From: Xanthobacteraceae bacterium
Lineage (GTDB): Bacteria; Pseudomonadota; Alphaproteobacteria; Rhizobiales; Xanthobacteraceae
Length of the DNA stretch: 64,000 nt
Reading direction: 5' to 3'
NCBI GenBank assembly: GCA_029266425.1
Contig: JAQSWY010000009.1
Location: 62,001 to 126,000 of the forward strand
Part shown: positions 34,066-42,543 of the stretch, one piece after another
Position numbering within the stretch: the first letter of the stretch is position 1
How the letters are laid out: every line of letters begins with the position of its first letter
Program-made: the position numbers and the translations under genes
The notes under the pieces: model-generated
Seen by the model: only the letters and a program-made list of their open reading frames with translations
What the model was told of the DNA's origin: nothing
The model's database searches: none

Positions 34066-35025
34066 ATGAGCGACACACTGCGCGACATCCGTCTTTTCGT
34101 GGCGGCCTATGAAGAGCGTTCCTTCACGGCGGCGGCGGAGCGCGAGCATGCGACGCAGTCCGGCGTCTCCCAGCACATCCGCAAGATCGAGGATCGGTTC
34201 GGGGTCAAGCTGTTCGCCCGTGGCAGCGGCATGGTGCGTCCGACCCCGGCCGGCGACAGCTATTACCGCCACTGCATCGAATTGCTGCGGCTGAACGAGG
34301 TCGCCAGCCGCTCGGTGGCCGGCTATGGCGAGGGGCTCGACGGCGACATGGTAGTCGGGCTGATGCCGACCATGACCCGCAGCGTGCTGGCACCCGCGTT
34401 AGCGCGCTTCGTCGAGGCGCATCCCAACGTCGTGGTGCGGGTGCTGGAGGCCTTCTCCAACACCTTGACCCAGCAGGTGAGGAGTGGCGAACTCGCCTTC
34501 GCCATCGTGCCGGCCTCATCCGGCGTCGTCGGGGTGAAGACCACGCGCTTCGCCTATACGCCGGAAGTGCTGGTCTCCGGGCTGGCGGCGGGCCGGCGGC
34601 ACATGGAGCCGGTGCGGCTTGCCGATCTCGGCCCGCTCAAGATCGTGGTGCCGAGCGCTCAGAATGTGCGCCGTGCCAATCTCGAAACCTATTTCAACGC
34701 TACCGGCGTGCAGATCGAGCGGCTGCTCGAGCTCGACGCCATGATGGGGGCGCTCGATTTCATCGCCAGCACCGACTGGGTGGCGATCCTGCCCGGCCTG
34801 ATGATGGCGGAAGACGCCGTGAGCCCGGCGCCGCGGCGCTGGACCGTCAACCCGCTGGCCGATCCGCCGGTCGGCATCGAGCTGGTGCTGATCGAGCCGG
34901 CGCGCCGCCCGCTGATCCCGGCGGCCGCGGCCTTCCTGGATTTGCTCCGCGAGGAGACGCGGCAACTCGCGACTGTGTGGGCGCCGGGCCGCCCGGAGCC
35001 GGAAAGTCTCTCGCCGCGAGACTGA
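34066..35025 (+). CDS. LysR-family transcriptional regulator
   Basis: A 319-residue LTTR with the helix-turn-helix at residues ~18-37 (SFTAAAEREHATQSGVSQHI) and a periplasmic-binding-protein-like effector domain. It is transcribed away from the flavin reductase-Gfo/Idh-CMD operon across a short region with a LysR-type dyad, the standard arrangement for local control. The downstream neighbour at 35042 is convergent and unrelated in function. Confidence 0.88.
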   Translation: MSDTLRDIRLFVAAYEERSFTAAAEREHATQSGVSQHIRKIEDRFGVKLFARGSGMVRPTPAGDSYYRHCIELLRLNEVASRSVAGYGEGLDGDMVVGLMPTMTRSVLAPALARFVEAHPNVVVRVLEAFSNTLTQQVRSGELAFAIVPASSGVVGVKTTRFAYTPEVLVSGLAAGRRHMEPVRLADLGPLKIVVPSAQNVRRANLETYFNATGVQIERLLELDAMMGALDFIASTDWVAILPGLMMAEDAVSPAPRRWTVNPLADPPVGIELVLIEPARRPLIPAAAAFLDLLREETRQLATVWAPGRPEPESLSPRD

Positions 35026-35041
35026 GCGTTCGAGGGCTTTT

Positions 35042-35287
35042 CTAGTGCGGGCGGCCCGTGATGGAGCGGAGGGCCTCCAACCGTCCCTGCTGCACCGCCG
35101 GACACGCGACATCGCCATAGCGGCAGAAGACGCAGCACTCGCCCCGCTTCGACCGGAGCCTCGCTCCGCAGGAGACGCATTTGTAGGAGATCAGGCAGGC
35201 ATCGGTCGGCATGGTCTCCTCGGCCCGATGCCCGCACATCGGACACGTGACGACACAGACGGTCTTCACCTCGGCGTCCATGGCCAT
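35042..35287 (-). CDS. GDCCVxC-domain small cysteine-rich protein
   Basis: An 81-residue zinc-ribbon-like protein. It has CPMCGH, CVSCG, then GECCVFCRYGDVACPAVQ, which matches the GDCCVxC motif family with Glu in place of Asp. The family includes selenoprotein members; this one has only cysteines. Eight or more cysteines in 81 residues suggest metal or thiol chemistry. The ATG at 35287 is preferred to the adjacent GTG at 35290. It is on the same strand as, and 130 bases downstream of, the MFS gene. Family function is unknown. Confidence 0.8.
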   Translation of the reverse strand: MAMDAEVKTVCVVTCPMCGHRAEETMPTDACLISYKCVSCGARLRSKRGECCVFCRYGDVACPAVQQGRLEALRSITGRPH

Positions 35288-35417
35288 CACCGTATCGGTT
35301 GCGCCCGAGAGCGGGCGCCAGCCATGCCGATGGAATTGATATCGGGTGCGGGCGCGGGAACGTCATGCCCATGCGGGAGCACATTCCCGCGACGTCGCTG
35401 CGCGCCGATGGCTGGCG

Positions 35418-36644
35418 CTAGTCAGTACCGCCGCGAAACCGGGCCCTGAGCGGTACCAGACCAACAAGGGTAAGAAGCGCAAAGGCCGCACCGGCGAGGA
35501 AGGTGCCCTGCGGCCCGGTCAGGTCCCACAGCAGGCCGGCCACGGCGCTGGCGACGAGCAGGGCGAGGCCGGTGACGAGATTGAACATGCCGAAGGCGGT
35601 ACCGCGCAGCTCCAGGGGCGCGACATCGGCGATGAGCGCCGAAAGCAGGCCCTGGGTGAAGCCCATATGCAGCCCCCAGAGCACGACGCCGACGATCAGG
35701 CCGGCGATTCCCGGCATCAGCGCCAGCACGAGGTCGGCCGCGATCAGCAGTGCGAGGCCGACGGCGAGCATGGCGCCGCGGTCGACGCGGTCGGAAAGCG
35801 CCCCGGCCGGATAGGCGGAGAGCGAATAGGCGAGGTTCATGACGACGAGGACCGCCGGCACCAGCATCAGCGGCAGGCCGTCGGATTGCGCCCGCAGCAC
35901 CAGGAAAGCCTCGCTGAAGCGCGCCAGGGTGAACACAGTGGCGAGTGCGACGATCCACCAATAGGTCTTGCCGAGGCGGCCGAGCTCGACGCGCTGCAAG
36001 GGCATGCGGACCCGGCGCAGCCCGTCCGCTCGCTTCGGCTCCTTCACCGCGACGATGAGCAGGGCGACGGCGAGGAAGGCCGGGATCACGGCGACCCAGA
36101 ACACCGCCTGGAAGTGGTCGGCAGTCAGCCACATCAGGCCGATAGCGGCCAGCGGGCCGAGGAAGGCGCCCACCGTGTCGAGCGATTGGCGCAGGCCGAA
36201 GCTCGCGCCGCGCAGATGCGGCGGCGCGATATCGGCGACGAGCGCGTCGCGGGGTGCGCCGCGAATGCCCTTGCCGACGCGATCGATGAAACGCGCGGCG
36301 ATGAGCCAGCCGATCGAGTTCGCCAGCGGGAAGATCGGCTTGGTGAAGGCGGCGAGCCCGTAGCCGACGACGGCGAGGAGCTTGCGCTTGCCGAGCCAGT
36401 CGCTGAGCGCCCCGGAAAACACCTTGGTGATCGCGGCGGTGGCCTCGGCAATGCCCTCGATGATGCCGACGGCGAGCGCCGAGGTGCCGAGCACGGCGAC
36501 CATGTAGACCGGCAGCAGGGCGTGGATCATCTCGGACGAGATATCCATCAGCATCGAGACGAAGCCGAGCGCCCAGATGCCGGCGGGAATACCCTGCCTC
36601 CGTGGCACCGCTTCGGAGTGTGGGTCGTCAGCGATTTTCGTCAT
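35418..36644 (-). CDS. MFS efflux-type transporter
   Basis: A 408-residue major facilitator superfamily protein with about 12 helices. The A-motif-like loop between helices 2 and 3 reads GALSDWLGKRKLLA and repeats as GALSDRVDRG in the second half; RVGKGIRGAPRDAL is a conserved segment of the subgroup often found beside ChrB-like proteins. Its first 17 bases overlap the end of the ChrB-N gene, so the two are co-translated. The substrate cannot be read; export of a toxic ion or compound is a guess from context. Confidence 0.82.
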   Translation of the reverse strand: MTKIADDPHSEAVPRRQGIPAGIWALGFVSMLMDISSEMIHALLPVYMVAVLGTSALAVGIIEGIAEATAAITKVFSGALSDWLGKRKLLAVVGYGLAAFTKPIFPLANSIGWLIAARFIDRVGKGIRGAPRDALVADIAPPHLRGASFGLRQSLDTVGAFLGPLAAIGLMWLTADHFQAVFWVAVIPAFLAVALLIVAVKEPKRADGLRRVRMPLQRVELGRLGKTYWWIVALATVFTLARFSEAFLVLRAQSDGLPLMLVPAVLVVMNLAYSLSAYPAGALSDRVDRGAMLAVGLALLIAADLVLALMPGIAGLIVGVVLWGLHMGFTQGLLSALIADVAPLELRGTAFGMFNLVTGLALLVASAVAGLLWDLTGPQGTFLAGAAFALLTLVGLVPLRARFRGGTD

Positions 36645-37170
36645 GGGCCTCGAACACGCGCTGCGCGTAGCCGTCGAGCAGCGCCTCGCATGCCTTCAGC
36701 CGTTCAGCGGCCTCGCCGGCCAGGCCCGCCCCGTAGAAGTCGAGCTTGCGGATCTTCTCCAGCCAGCCCTGGAGTTTCCGGAGGTCGGCGTCCTCCTCCT
36801 CGAGCTCGGCATAGGTGAATTTGTTGACGGCGATCTCCTTGGCAATCTCGGCCTCGAAGTCCGCGCAGCGCCCAAGGAATTCGCGATACTGCTCGTCGCG
36901 GTCGGCGTTGAAGCGGGCGAGGACCTTCTCCTCGTGCCCGCGATCGAGCGCCACCGTCTCCAGTATGACCGCCTCGCCGCCCATCTCGGCGACGTCATTC
37001 TCAAGCATCTTCAGCCGGCGGACATGATCCTCCGTCTTCGGCAGCAGGCAGACGCCGTTCTGCAGATAGACGGCGCCCATGCCCTTCAGCTTGCGCCACA
37101 GCGCGATGCGCCGGGCAGCCGGTTCGGGCGGCACCTTATAGGTGAGGAGGAGCCATGGTATCGTTACCAT
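36628..37170 (-). CDS. ChrB N-terminal-domain protein
   Basis: A 180-residue protein matching the N-terminal domain of the chromate-resistance regulator ChrB: WLLLTYKVPPEPAARRIALWRKLKGMGAVYLQNGVCLLP. Full-length ChrB is around 300 residues with a second catalytic-like domain, which is absent here. The second half is helical and acidic (ELEEEDADLRKLQGWLEKIRK). It has no chrA neighbour but is fused by overlap to an MFS gene. A perfect inverted repeat spans its start codon, and no ribosome site is visible, which fits a leaderless or tightly controlled message. Confidence 0.82.
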   Translation of the reverse strand: MVTIPWLLLTYKVPPEPAARRIALWRKLKGMGAVYLQNGVCLLPKTEDHVRRLKMLENDVAEMGGEAVILETVALDRGHEEKVLARFNADRDEQYREFLGRCADFEAEIAKEIAVNKFTYAELEEEDADLRKLQGWLEKIRKLDFYGAGLAGEAAERLKACEALLDGYAQRVFEAHDENR

Positions 37171-37174
37171 GGCT
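37151..37174. promoter_or_regulatory. Perfect inverted repeat over the chrB-N start codon
   Basis: AGCCATGGTA and TACCATGGCT, ten-base perfect arms around TCGT, enclose the ATG at 37170-37168 (minus). Upstream on the minus strand, TTGATA (37205-37200), a 17-base spacer and TATCAA (37182-37177) form a plausible promoter that would start transcription at or next to the ATG. Either an operator or an RNA hairpin hiding the start codon is possible. Confidence 0.65.
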
Positions 37175-37240
37175 CATTGATAATGTTACGGCCGTTTCAT
37201 ATCAAGTGAAATGCGTTTTAGAAATCAACGTTCGGAACGA

Positions 37241-37335
37241 CCTCATCCTGAGGTGCCGCGAAGCGGCCTCGAAGGATCCCCGAGGATGGCTTGAACATCC
37301 TCGAGGCTCGCTGCGCTCGCACCTCAGGATGAGGG
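37241..37335. repeat. Dispersed palindromic repeat, family B
   Basis: A 95-base element with CCTCATCCTGAGG at the left and CCTCAGGATGAGGG at the right. Two inner stems are visible (GCGAAGCGG and CTCGCTGCGCTCGC). It lies between the end of the cupin gene (minus) and the chrB-N promoter, and may also serve as the end of the seven-gene operon. Confidence 0.8.
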
Positions 37336-37352
37336 TAGGAATTAAGCGTGAC

Positions 37353-37802
37353 TTACCCTTCGCTCCCCGGGCCGTAATAGCCGCCCGTCGCCTTGCCGTC
37401 CGCCGGATTACCCGCGATGCCGTGGGTCAGGTCCTTCACCACGAAGAAGATCACGTCCTCTTCCGGCAGCGCCACGGTGGCGTGGATCACGTTCGGCGGG
37501 AAGTAGATCAGCGTGCCGGGGCCGGCGATCCGGTCTTCCTCGCCCTCGATGCTGACCCGGAGGCGTCCCTTGACAACGTAGTTCCACTGCTCGTTCGGGT
37601 GCGAGTGCGGCCGCGCGCCCGTACCGGCCGCCTTGTGCATGAGCCCGCATTGGGTGCGGACGCCCTCCACCACGCTGCCGAAGGCGGTGGAATAGGCGGC
37701 GCCGCCGGGAATGCCTTCCAGCTCGGCGAGTTGGAACAGATAGGCGCCTTCACCGGCCTTGAAGGCGCCCTTGTTGATGGTCTGCTGTGAGGCGTCATTC
37801 AT
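37353..37802 (-). CDS. Cupin-domain protein
   Basis: A 149-residue single-domain cupin. The first metal motif is PHSHPNEQWNYVVKG with His66, His68 and a nearby Glu71; the second is PPNVIHATVALPEED. Such proteins act as small metal-dependent isomerases, dioxygenases, decarboxylases or sugar-binding proteins. AGGAAG precedes the ATG. It is the last gene of the TctCBA-amidohydrolase-cupin-dehydrogenase operon, 15 bases after the dehydrogenase. Substrate unknown. Confidence 0.82.
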   Translation of the reverse strand: MNDASQQTINKGAFKAGEGAYLFQLAELEGIPGGAAYSTAFGSVVEGVRTQCGLMHKAAGTGARPHSHPNEQWNYVVKGRLRVSIEGEEDRIAGPGTLIYFPPNVIHATVALPEEDVIFFVVKDLTHGIAGNPADGKATGGYYGPGSEG

Positions 37803-37817
37803 TGCGGGACTTCCTGT

Positions 37818-38918
37818 TCAGGGCTGGCGGGCGGCGAGGGGGGCGATGCCAAGCTGGCTTGCCAGTTCATCGAGCTGGCGCTGCAAAGGCTTCGGGATCG
37901 ATACGCCCTGCGCCCGGCGCTCGTCGCGGCGCACCGCCCGCTGGTCGCCCGGTATGCGGATCTCCTCGACCCCTGGCAGCGGCGTATCGTTGCGCAATTC
38001 GTCGAGCTGGCCCTTCAGGAGGCTGGCGAAGGCCGCCATCGGCATGAAGCGCTCGACATCGAGTGCGAGGATGAAGTGGCCGGTGTTGGTCTCGGTCGAT
38101 GAATCGGCGTTGAAGTCGACCACCTCGCTGCCGAAGGCGGCGTTGTTCAGCGTGCCGGCCAATATGCCGAGCACGAGCGCCAATCCGCTGCCCTTGTGGC
38201 CGCCGATCGGCAGCAGCAGCCCGTCGCTGGTGCGCTTGGGGTCGGTGACCGGGGTGCCGTCGCGCTTATTGACCAGCCAACCTTCCGGCAAGGTCTTGTC
38301 CTGCATGACATATTTCTTGACGGTGCCGTAGGAGACGATGGTGGTCGCGATATCGAGCACCACCGGCGGCTCGTCGCCGCAGGGTATTCCGACGGCCAGC
38401 GGATTGGTGCCGAGCAGCGAGGAGGTGCCGCCCCACACCGCCATGTGGTTGGAACTCGCCACCACCGAATAGATGCCGACCATGCCATGCTTCACCGGCA
38501 TCTCGGCATAGAGCGCGGCGGGACCGGCATGGTTGGAGCGGCGCACCCCGACCCAGGCGACGCCGGTATAGCGCGCCATCTCGACTGCGGTCTCGGTGGC
38601 GACGCTCATCACCAGATGACCCATGCCATTGTCGCCATCGACAAGGGCGACCGCGGGTCCCTTGCGGGCGACGGTGATGTCGGGTGTCGGGTTGACCCCG
38701 CCGGCCTTCAGCCGGCGGACATATTGCGCGAGGCGGAAGATGCCATGGGCGTCGGCGCCGGTGAGGTCGGCCTCGACCATCAGCTCGGCGACCTTGGCGG
38801 CGTCCTGTTCGGGCAGGCCGCAGCTCTTCATGGCATCGGTGATCAGGCCGGCCAGCACGTGCGGCGCGAAACGGCCTACAGTGCGGGCCGGGGCTTCGGG
38901 AGGGGCATCGACGCTCAC
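37818..38918 (-). CDS. Malate/L-lactate dehydrogenase family (Ldh2/YlbC-type) oxidoreductase
   Basis: A 366-residue NAD(P)-dependent 2-hydroxyacid dehydrogenase of the Ldh/Mdh type II (non-Rossmann) family. Family signatures include DLTGADAHGIFRL near residue 49, the catalytic histidine in VRRSNHAGPA near 125, GTNPLAVGIP, and GGHKGSGLALVLGIL. The GTG start overlaps the cupin stop (GTGA), with GGGAG upstream; the open frame to 39437 is a shadow. Members oxidise malate, lactate, sulfolactate, ureidoglycolate or 2,3-diketo-gulonate-type acids, and the operon does not settle which. Confidence 0.88.
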   Translation of the reverse strand: MSVDAPPEAPARTVGRFAPHVLAGLITDAMKSCGLPEQDAAKVAELMVEADLTGADAHGIFRLAQYVRRLKAGGVNPTPDITVARKGPAVALVDGDNGMGHLVMSVATETAVEMARYTGVAWVGVRRSNHAGPAALYAEMPVKHGMVGIYSVVASSNHMAVWGGTSSLLGTNPLAVGIPCGDEPPVVLDIATTIVSYGTVKKYVMQDKTLPEGWLVNKRDGTPVTDPKRTSDGLLLPIGGHKGSGLALVLGILAGTLNNAAFGSEVVDFNADSSTETNTGHFILALDVERFMPMAAFASLLKGQLDELRNDTPLPGVEEIRIPGDQRAVRRDERRAQGVSIPKPLQRQLDELASQLGIAPLAARQP

Positions 38919-39352
38919 TTGCGGTCTCCCGCATGCAGATCCTTCGCGTGCTCGGACGCGATGGTGTGGGTCTTGCCGGTTTCCATCAGCGTGCGCGTCG
39001 CCTCGACATCCGCATAGGTCCAGAAGATTTCGAGCTTGTCCGTCTCCGACACGTTGCGGAAGCGGTGCGGCACGTTCGGCGGGATCCAGGTAGTGTCGCG
39101 GGCCTTGAGCGCATATTCGACACCGCCGATCTCGAAGACGGCCTCGCCCTCGAGGACGATGACGCTCTCTTCGCAATTGTGGCAATGCAGCGGGATCGCC
39201 GCCCTGGGGCCGAAGCTGGTGATGCCGTTGAGGATCTTTTGCGAGCCGAGCTCGCCGGTGACGAGCCGCACCGTCCGGGCGCCGCCGCCGCGCTCGGTTA
39301 CGGGCAGTTCGTCCGGACGGAGCACAGCGGCGCTGGGATTGGCGGTGCTCAT
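38915..39352 (-). CDS. Cupin-domain protein
   Basis: A 145-residue cupin. The first motif PLHCHNCEESVIVLEGEAVFEIGG has His56, His58 and Glu61/62; the second is PPNVPHRFRN. It is not closely similar to the cupin at 37353. Its ATG overlaps the amidohydrolase stop, and its stop overlaps the dehydrogenase start, so the three are tightly coupled. Likely a small metal enzyme or a binding protein in the pathway; no reaction can be assigned. Confidence 0.82.
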   Translation of the reverse strand: MSTANPSAAVLRPDELPVTERGGGARTVRLVTGELGSQKILNGITSFGPRAAIPLHCHNCEESVIVLEGEAVFEIGGVEYALKARDTTWIPPNVPHRFRNVSETDKLEIFWTYADVEATRTLMETGKTHTIASEHAKDLHAGDRK

Positions 39353-40377
39353 GCGATCGCCCTCGCCTTGGCGCCTTCCCTGACGCCGAAGAAGCTGGCC
39401 GCGGTGCCGCCGAGGATGGCGTCGCGATCGGCTTCACGCAGGCCGGCCTCGCGCACCTGGCGGGCGCATTCCAGCGTGCCCATGTCGAACGGATAGTCGC
39501 TGCCCAGCAGGATATGGTCGCTGCCGAACGTGTCGGTGAGGTAGCGCAACGCCGGGCCGTAATGGGTCAGCGTGTCGAAATAGAGCCGCCGTATCGAGAC
39601 TTCCGGGCTCTCCTTTATGAATTTGCGGCACTCCGGCCGCTCCTTCCAGCCATGGATCATGCGCCCGGTCTGGAACGGCAGGAAGCCGCCGCCATGCACG
39701 AAACAGATCTTCAGGTTCGGGTAGCGCTCCAGCACGCCGGAGAACACCAGCGAAGCCGCGGCGATGGTGGTCTCGAGCGGATTGCCGATCAGGTTCTTGA
39801 GGTAGAAGTCCTTCGTGCGCTCGCCCGCCGCGGTCTTCTGCGGATGCACCAGGATGAAGGCGTCGAGCTCCGCCGCTGTCGCCCACACCGGCTCCAGCGC
39901 CGGGTCGTCGAGATTCTTGCCCTCGACATGCGAACCGATCTGGATGCCGCCGAGGCGGAGCTTGACCACCGCGCGGCGCAATTCGTCGGCGGCGCGCTCC
40001 GGCGCCTGCAGGGCGACGGTGCCGATGCCGAGAAACCGGGTCGGGTGCTTGGCGACGAGGTCGGCGATCGCCTCGTTCTGCACCGCGGAGAGCGCCGCGG
40101 TCAGCGAGGGATCCTGCTCATAGAGGAAGGTCTGCGGGCAGTTCGACAGCACCTGCAGGTCGATGCCGGCGAAGTCGAGGTCGGCGAGCCGCTTGTCGAC
40201 ATCCCAGCCGCCGCGCGGGAAGGGGCGCTGCACGATGTCGGCGACCTTGAGCACGCCGCCTTCGGCATCGACCTCGCTCAGGCGCGGGCCGATGCTTGGG
40301 GCCTCGTTCCGCATCAGGCGCATCATCTCCTCGGTGAGGATATGCGCATGGACATCGATCACGGGGGTCGCAGTCAT
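39349..40377 (-). CDS. Amidohydrolase-family protein (ACMSD-like decarboxylase/hydrolase)
   Basis: A 342-residue metal-dependent TIM-barrel protein of the amidohydrolase-2 family, related to 2-amino-3-carboxymuconate semialdehyde decarboxylase. Metal ligands are visible: His10 and His12 in VIDVHAHI, a histidine in ILVHPQ near residue 178, CFVHGGG near 228, and the aspartate in LLGSDYPFD near 295. Relatives decarboxylate or hydrolyse aromatic and unsaturated carboxylic acids. It lies eight bases after tctA in the seven-gene operon and is probably the first intracellular step on the imported acid (inference). Confidence 0.86.
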   Translation of the reverse strand: MTATPVIDVHAHILTEEMMRLMRNEAPSIGPRLSEVDAEGGVLKVADIVQRPFPRGGWDVDKRLADLDFAGIDLQVLSNCPQTFLYEQDPSLTAALSAVQNEAIADLVAKHPTRFLGIGTVALQAPERAADELRRAVVKLRLGGIQIGSHVEGKNLDDPALEPVWATAAELDAFILVHPQKTAAGERTKDFYLKNLIGNPLETTIAAASLVFSGVLERYPNLKICFVHGGGFLPFQTGRMIHGWKERPECRKFIKESPEVSIRRLYFDTLTHYGPALRYLTDTFGSDHILLGSDYPFDMGTLECARQVREAGLREADRDAILGGTAASFFGVREGAKARAIA

Positions 40378-40385
40378 CGGAGCTC

Positions 40386-41915
40386 CTAGTCGGACGAATT
40401 GGAAATGAGGGCGTCAGGTTGTGCGCGGCGCGCGGCGCGCCGGCTCATCAGGGCGTTGAAGATCGGCAGCACCAGCGAGGCGATGACGAGCAGTGCCAGC
40501 ACCGCGGAGAGCGGGCGCTGCACGAAGATCGACAGCGAGCCTTCGGAGAGCATCAGCGACTGGCGCAGCGAGGTTTCCATCAGCTGGGCCAGCACCACCG
40601 CCAGCACCACCGGCGCGCGTGGTATGTCGGCGCGGATCATCCCGTAGCCGACCACGCCGAAGAACAGCGTCAGCCCGACATTGAACAGGCTGAGGCTGGT
40701 GGCATAGGCGCCGACCATCGAGATCATCAGGATGCCGGGCACGAGGTAGGAATAGGGGATGCGCAACACCGAGGCGAAGATCGGCGCCATCGGCAAGTTC
40801 ATGATCAACAGGAACACATTGCCGATGAACATCGAGGCGATCAGCCCCCAGACCAGGTCCGACTGCTCGGTGAGCAACGCCGGACCGGGGCGGATGCCGA
40901 GCAGCACGAGCGCGGCGAGCAGCACCGCGGTCGAGGCCGAGCCGGGAATGCCGAGCGCCAGCATCGGCACCAGCGCGCCGTGCGCCGCCGCGTTGTTGGC
41001 GGACTCCGCCGCGGCGACGCCGTCGAGCGCGCCGCGGCCGAAGCGCTCGGGATGCTTCGAGGCCTTCTTCTCGACCACATAGGCGAGCAGGGCGGCGACC
41101 GTCGGCCCGGCGCCGGGCATCAGGCCGATGAAGAAGCCGATGATGCCGCCGCGCAGCACCGCCATGCGGCACTCGGCCCAGTCCTTCGCAGTCAGCCACA
41201 TGTCGCGCAGCCGGGTCTTCATCGGCTCGACATGCTGGGTCTGCTCCATCGAGACCAGGATCTCGGCAATGCCGAAAATGCCGATCGCGACGGGCAGGAA
41301 GTCGATGCCCTCAAGGAGGTCCAGCGAGCCGAAGGTGAGGCGCGAGGTGCCTTGGATCGGATCGGTGCCGACGAGGGCCACCATCAGGCCGAGCACCGCG
41401 CCGATCATCGCCTTGATCGGCGAGCCGGTGCCCATGCTGGCGGTGGCGGTGATGCCGAGCAGCGCCAGCAGGAAATATTCCGGCGCCGAGAAGGACAGAG
41501 CAAAGGTGCTGAGCGCCGGAGTGAGGAACACCAGCGCGGTGACGGCGGCGATGCCGGCAAGAAAGGAGCCGATAGCCGCAACCGAGAGTGCGGCGCCGGC
41601 GCGTCCCTGTTTCGCAAGCTGGTTGCCATCTACCGCGGTCATCACGCTGGCGGCTTCGCCCGGCACGTTCACCAGTACCGAGGTGAGCGTGCCGCCATAC
41701 ATGCCGCCATACATGATGCCGGAGAGCATCACGAGAGCTGTCACCGGCTCGAGGCCGAAGGTGACGGGGAGCAGCAGCGCCATGCCGGCGGAAGGCCCGA
41801 TGCCGGGCAGCACGCCGATCAATTGGCCGAGCGTGACGCCGATGAGCACGAACAACAGGTTCGTCGGCGTCAGCGCGACTTCGAATCCTTGGAGAAGCGA
41901 GGCCAGTACGTCCAT
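40386..41915 (-). CDS. TTT family large membrane subunit (TctA)
   Basis: A 509-residue polytopic permease. TctA motifs are GVLPGIGPSAGMALLLPVTF near residues 34-53, MLSGIMYGGMYGGTLTSVL near 63-81, and the second glycine-rich repeat GLMPGAGPTVAALLAYV near 265. It pairs with the TctB gene 27 bases upstream and the tctC gene beyond. The short cytosolic tail is basic. It is clearly diverged from the TctA at 29147, so the two systems are not a recent duplication. Confidence 0.93.
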   Translation of the reverse strand: MDVLASLLQGFEVALTPTNLLFVLIGVTLGQLIGVLPGIGPSAGMALLLPVTFGLEPVTALVMLSGIMYGGMYGGTLTSVLVNVPGEAASVMTAVDGNQLAKQGRAGAALSVAAIGSFLAGIAAVTALVFLTPALSTFALSFSAPEYFLLALLGITATASMGTGSPIKAMIGAVLGLMVALVGTDPIQGTSRLTFGSLDLLEGIDFLPVAIGIFGIAEILVSMEQTQHVEPMKTRLRDMWLTAKDWAECRMAVLRGGIIGFFIGLMPGAGPTVAALLAYVVEKKASKHPERFGRGALDGVAAAESANNAAAHGALVPMLALGIPGSASTAVLLAALVLLGIRPGPALLTEQSDLVWGLIASMFIGNVFLLIMNLPMAPIFASVLRIPYSYLVPGILMISMVGAYATSLSLFNVGLTLFFGVVGYGMIRADIPRAPVVLAVVLAQLMETSLRQSLMLSEGSLSIFVQRPLSAVLALLVIASLVLPIFNALMSRRAARRAQPDALISNSSD

Positions 41916-41942
41916 GGTCCGTCCGGTTCTGGTGTGCGGGCG

Positions 41943-42395
41943 TCAGATGCCCAGCACCCCTTGCGGAAGAGAAATGCCGAGCCAGGCGATGAAGACGCCG
42001 TAGACGATGCCGACAGTGATCGCCGTGGTCGCCAGGCTCGGGATGAGAGGCCGCCTTTCGACAGCCAGCAGCAGGAACAGGCAGAGCGCGACGCCGGAGA
42101 GGATGAGCCCCAGCACCGGCACTGCCAGCAGCATGATCCACAGCGCTGCGGCCACTTCGACAACGCGCAGGAAGCCGTGGCGATCCGGGAAGCCGTGCGG
42201 CTCGTGCTGATCGCGGCGCAGCGTGGTGAGGAGGAGCAGGACCGCCAGCACGATGCCGGCTACCGCGACCCAGAACGGCGCGAACGCCGATCCCGGGGCG
42301 AACTCCGCCCAATAGTCGAGCTGATGCGTGCCGATCATGACGGCGACCGACAATGCGAGCACGATGAGCGCCGTGACGATGTCGACCGCCTTCAT
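41943..42395 (-). CDS. TTT family small membrane subunit (TctB)
   Basis: A 150-residue four-helix protein with the TctB pattern: first helix at residues ~5-23, then FAPGSAFAPFWVAVAGIVLAVLLLL, and two further helices after residue 80. GAGGAG precedes the ATG at 42395; an in-frame extension to 42506 crosses the upstream repeat and is not likely. It lies between tctC and tctA of the second TTT operon. Confidence 0.87.
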   Translation of the reverse strand: MKAVDIVTALIVLALSVAVMIGTHQLDYWAEFAPGSAFAPFWVAVAGIVLAVLLLLTTLRRDQHEPHGFPDRHGFLRVVEVAAALWIMLLAVPVLGLILSGVALCLFLLLAVERRPLIPSLATTAITVGIVYGVFIAWLGISLPQGVLGI

Positions 42396-42437
42396 GTCCG
42401 TCTCCTCAGAATCCGACCCGTAATGCACCAGGCAACC

Positions 42438-42521
42438 CGTCATCCCCGGGCTTGTCCCGGGGATCCACGTCCGTGACGAGCAAGCGACCGTGGATGGCCG
42501 GGACAAGCCCGGCCATGAGGG
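42438..42521. repeat. Dispersed palindromic repeat, family C (between tctC and tctB)
   Basis: An 84-base copy. CGTCATCCCCGGGCTTGTCC at the left pairs with GGACAAGCCCGGCCATGAG at the right, and inner arms ATCCACG...CGTGGAT are also visible. It fills most of the 148-base intercistronic gap of the second tctCBA operon. Confidence 0.8.
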
Positions 42522-42543
42522 GGAACTGGTATTTTCGGCACGC

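Noticed and set aside
36628..37170. A chromate resistance operon
   Set aside because: Only a ChrB N-terminal domain is present and there is no ChrA. The domain also occurs outside chromate operons, so I do not claim chromate resistance.
40419..42476. Long plus-strand frame of 685 codons
   Set aside because: Antisense to TctA and TctB, which have clear family motifs; no motifs of its own.
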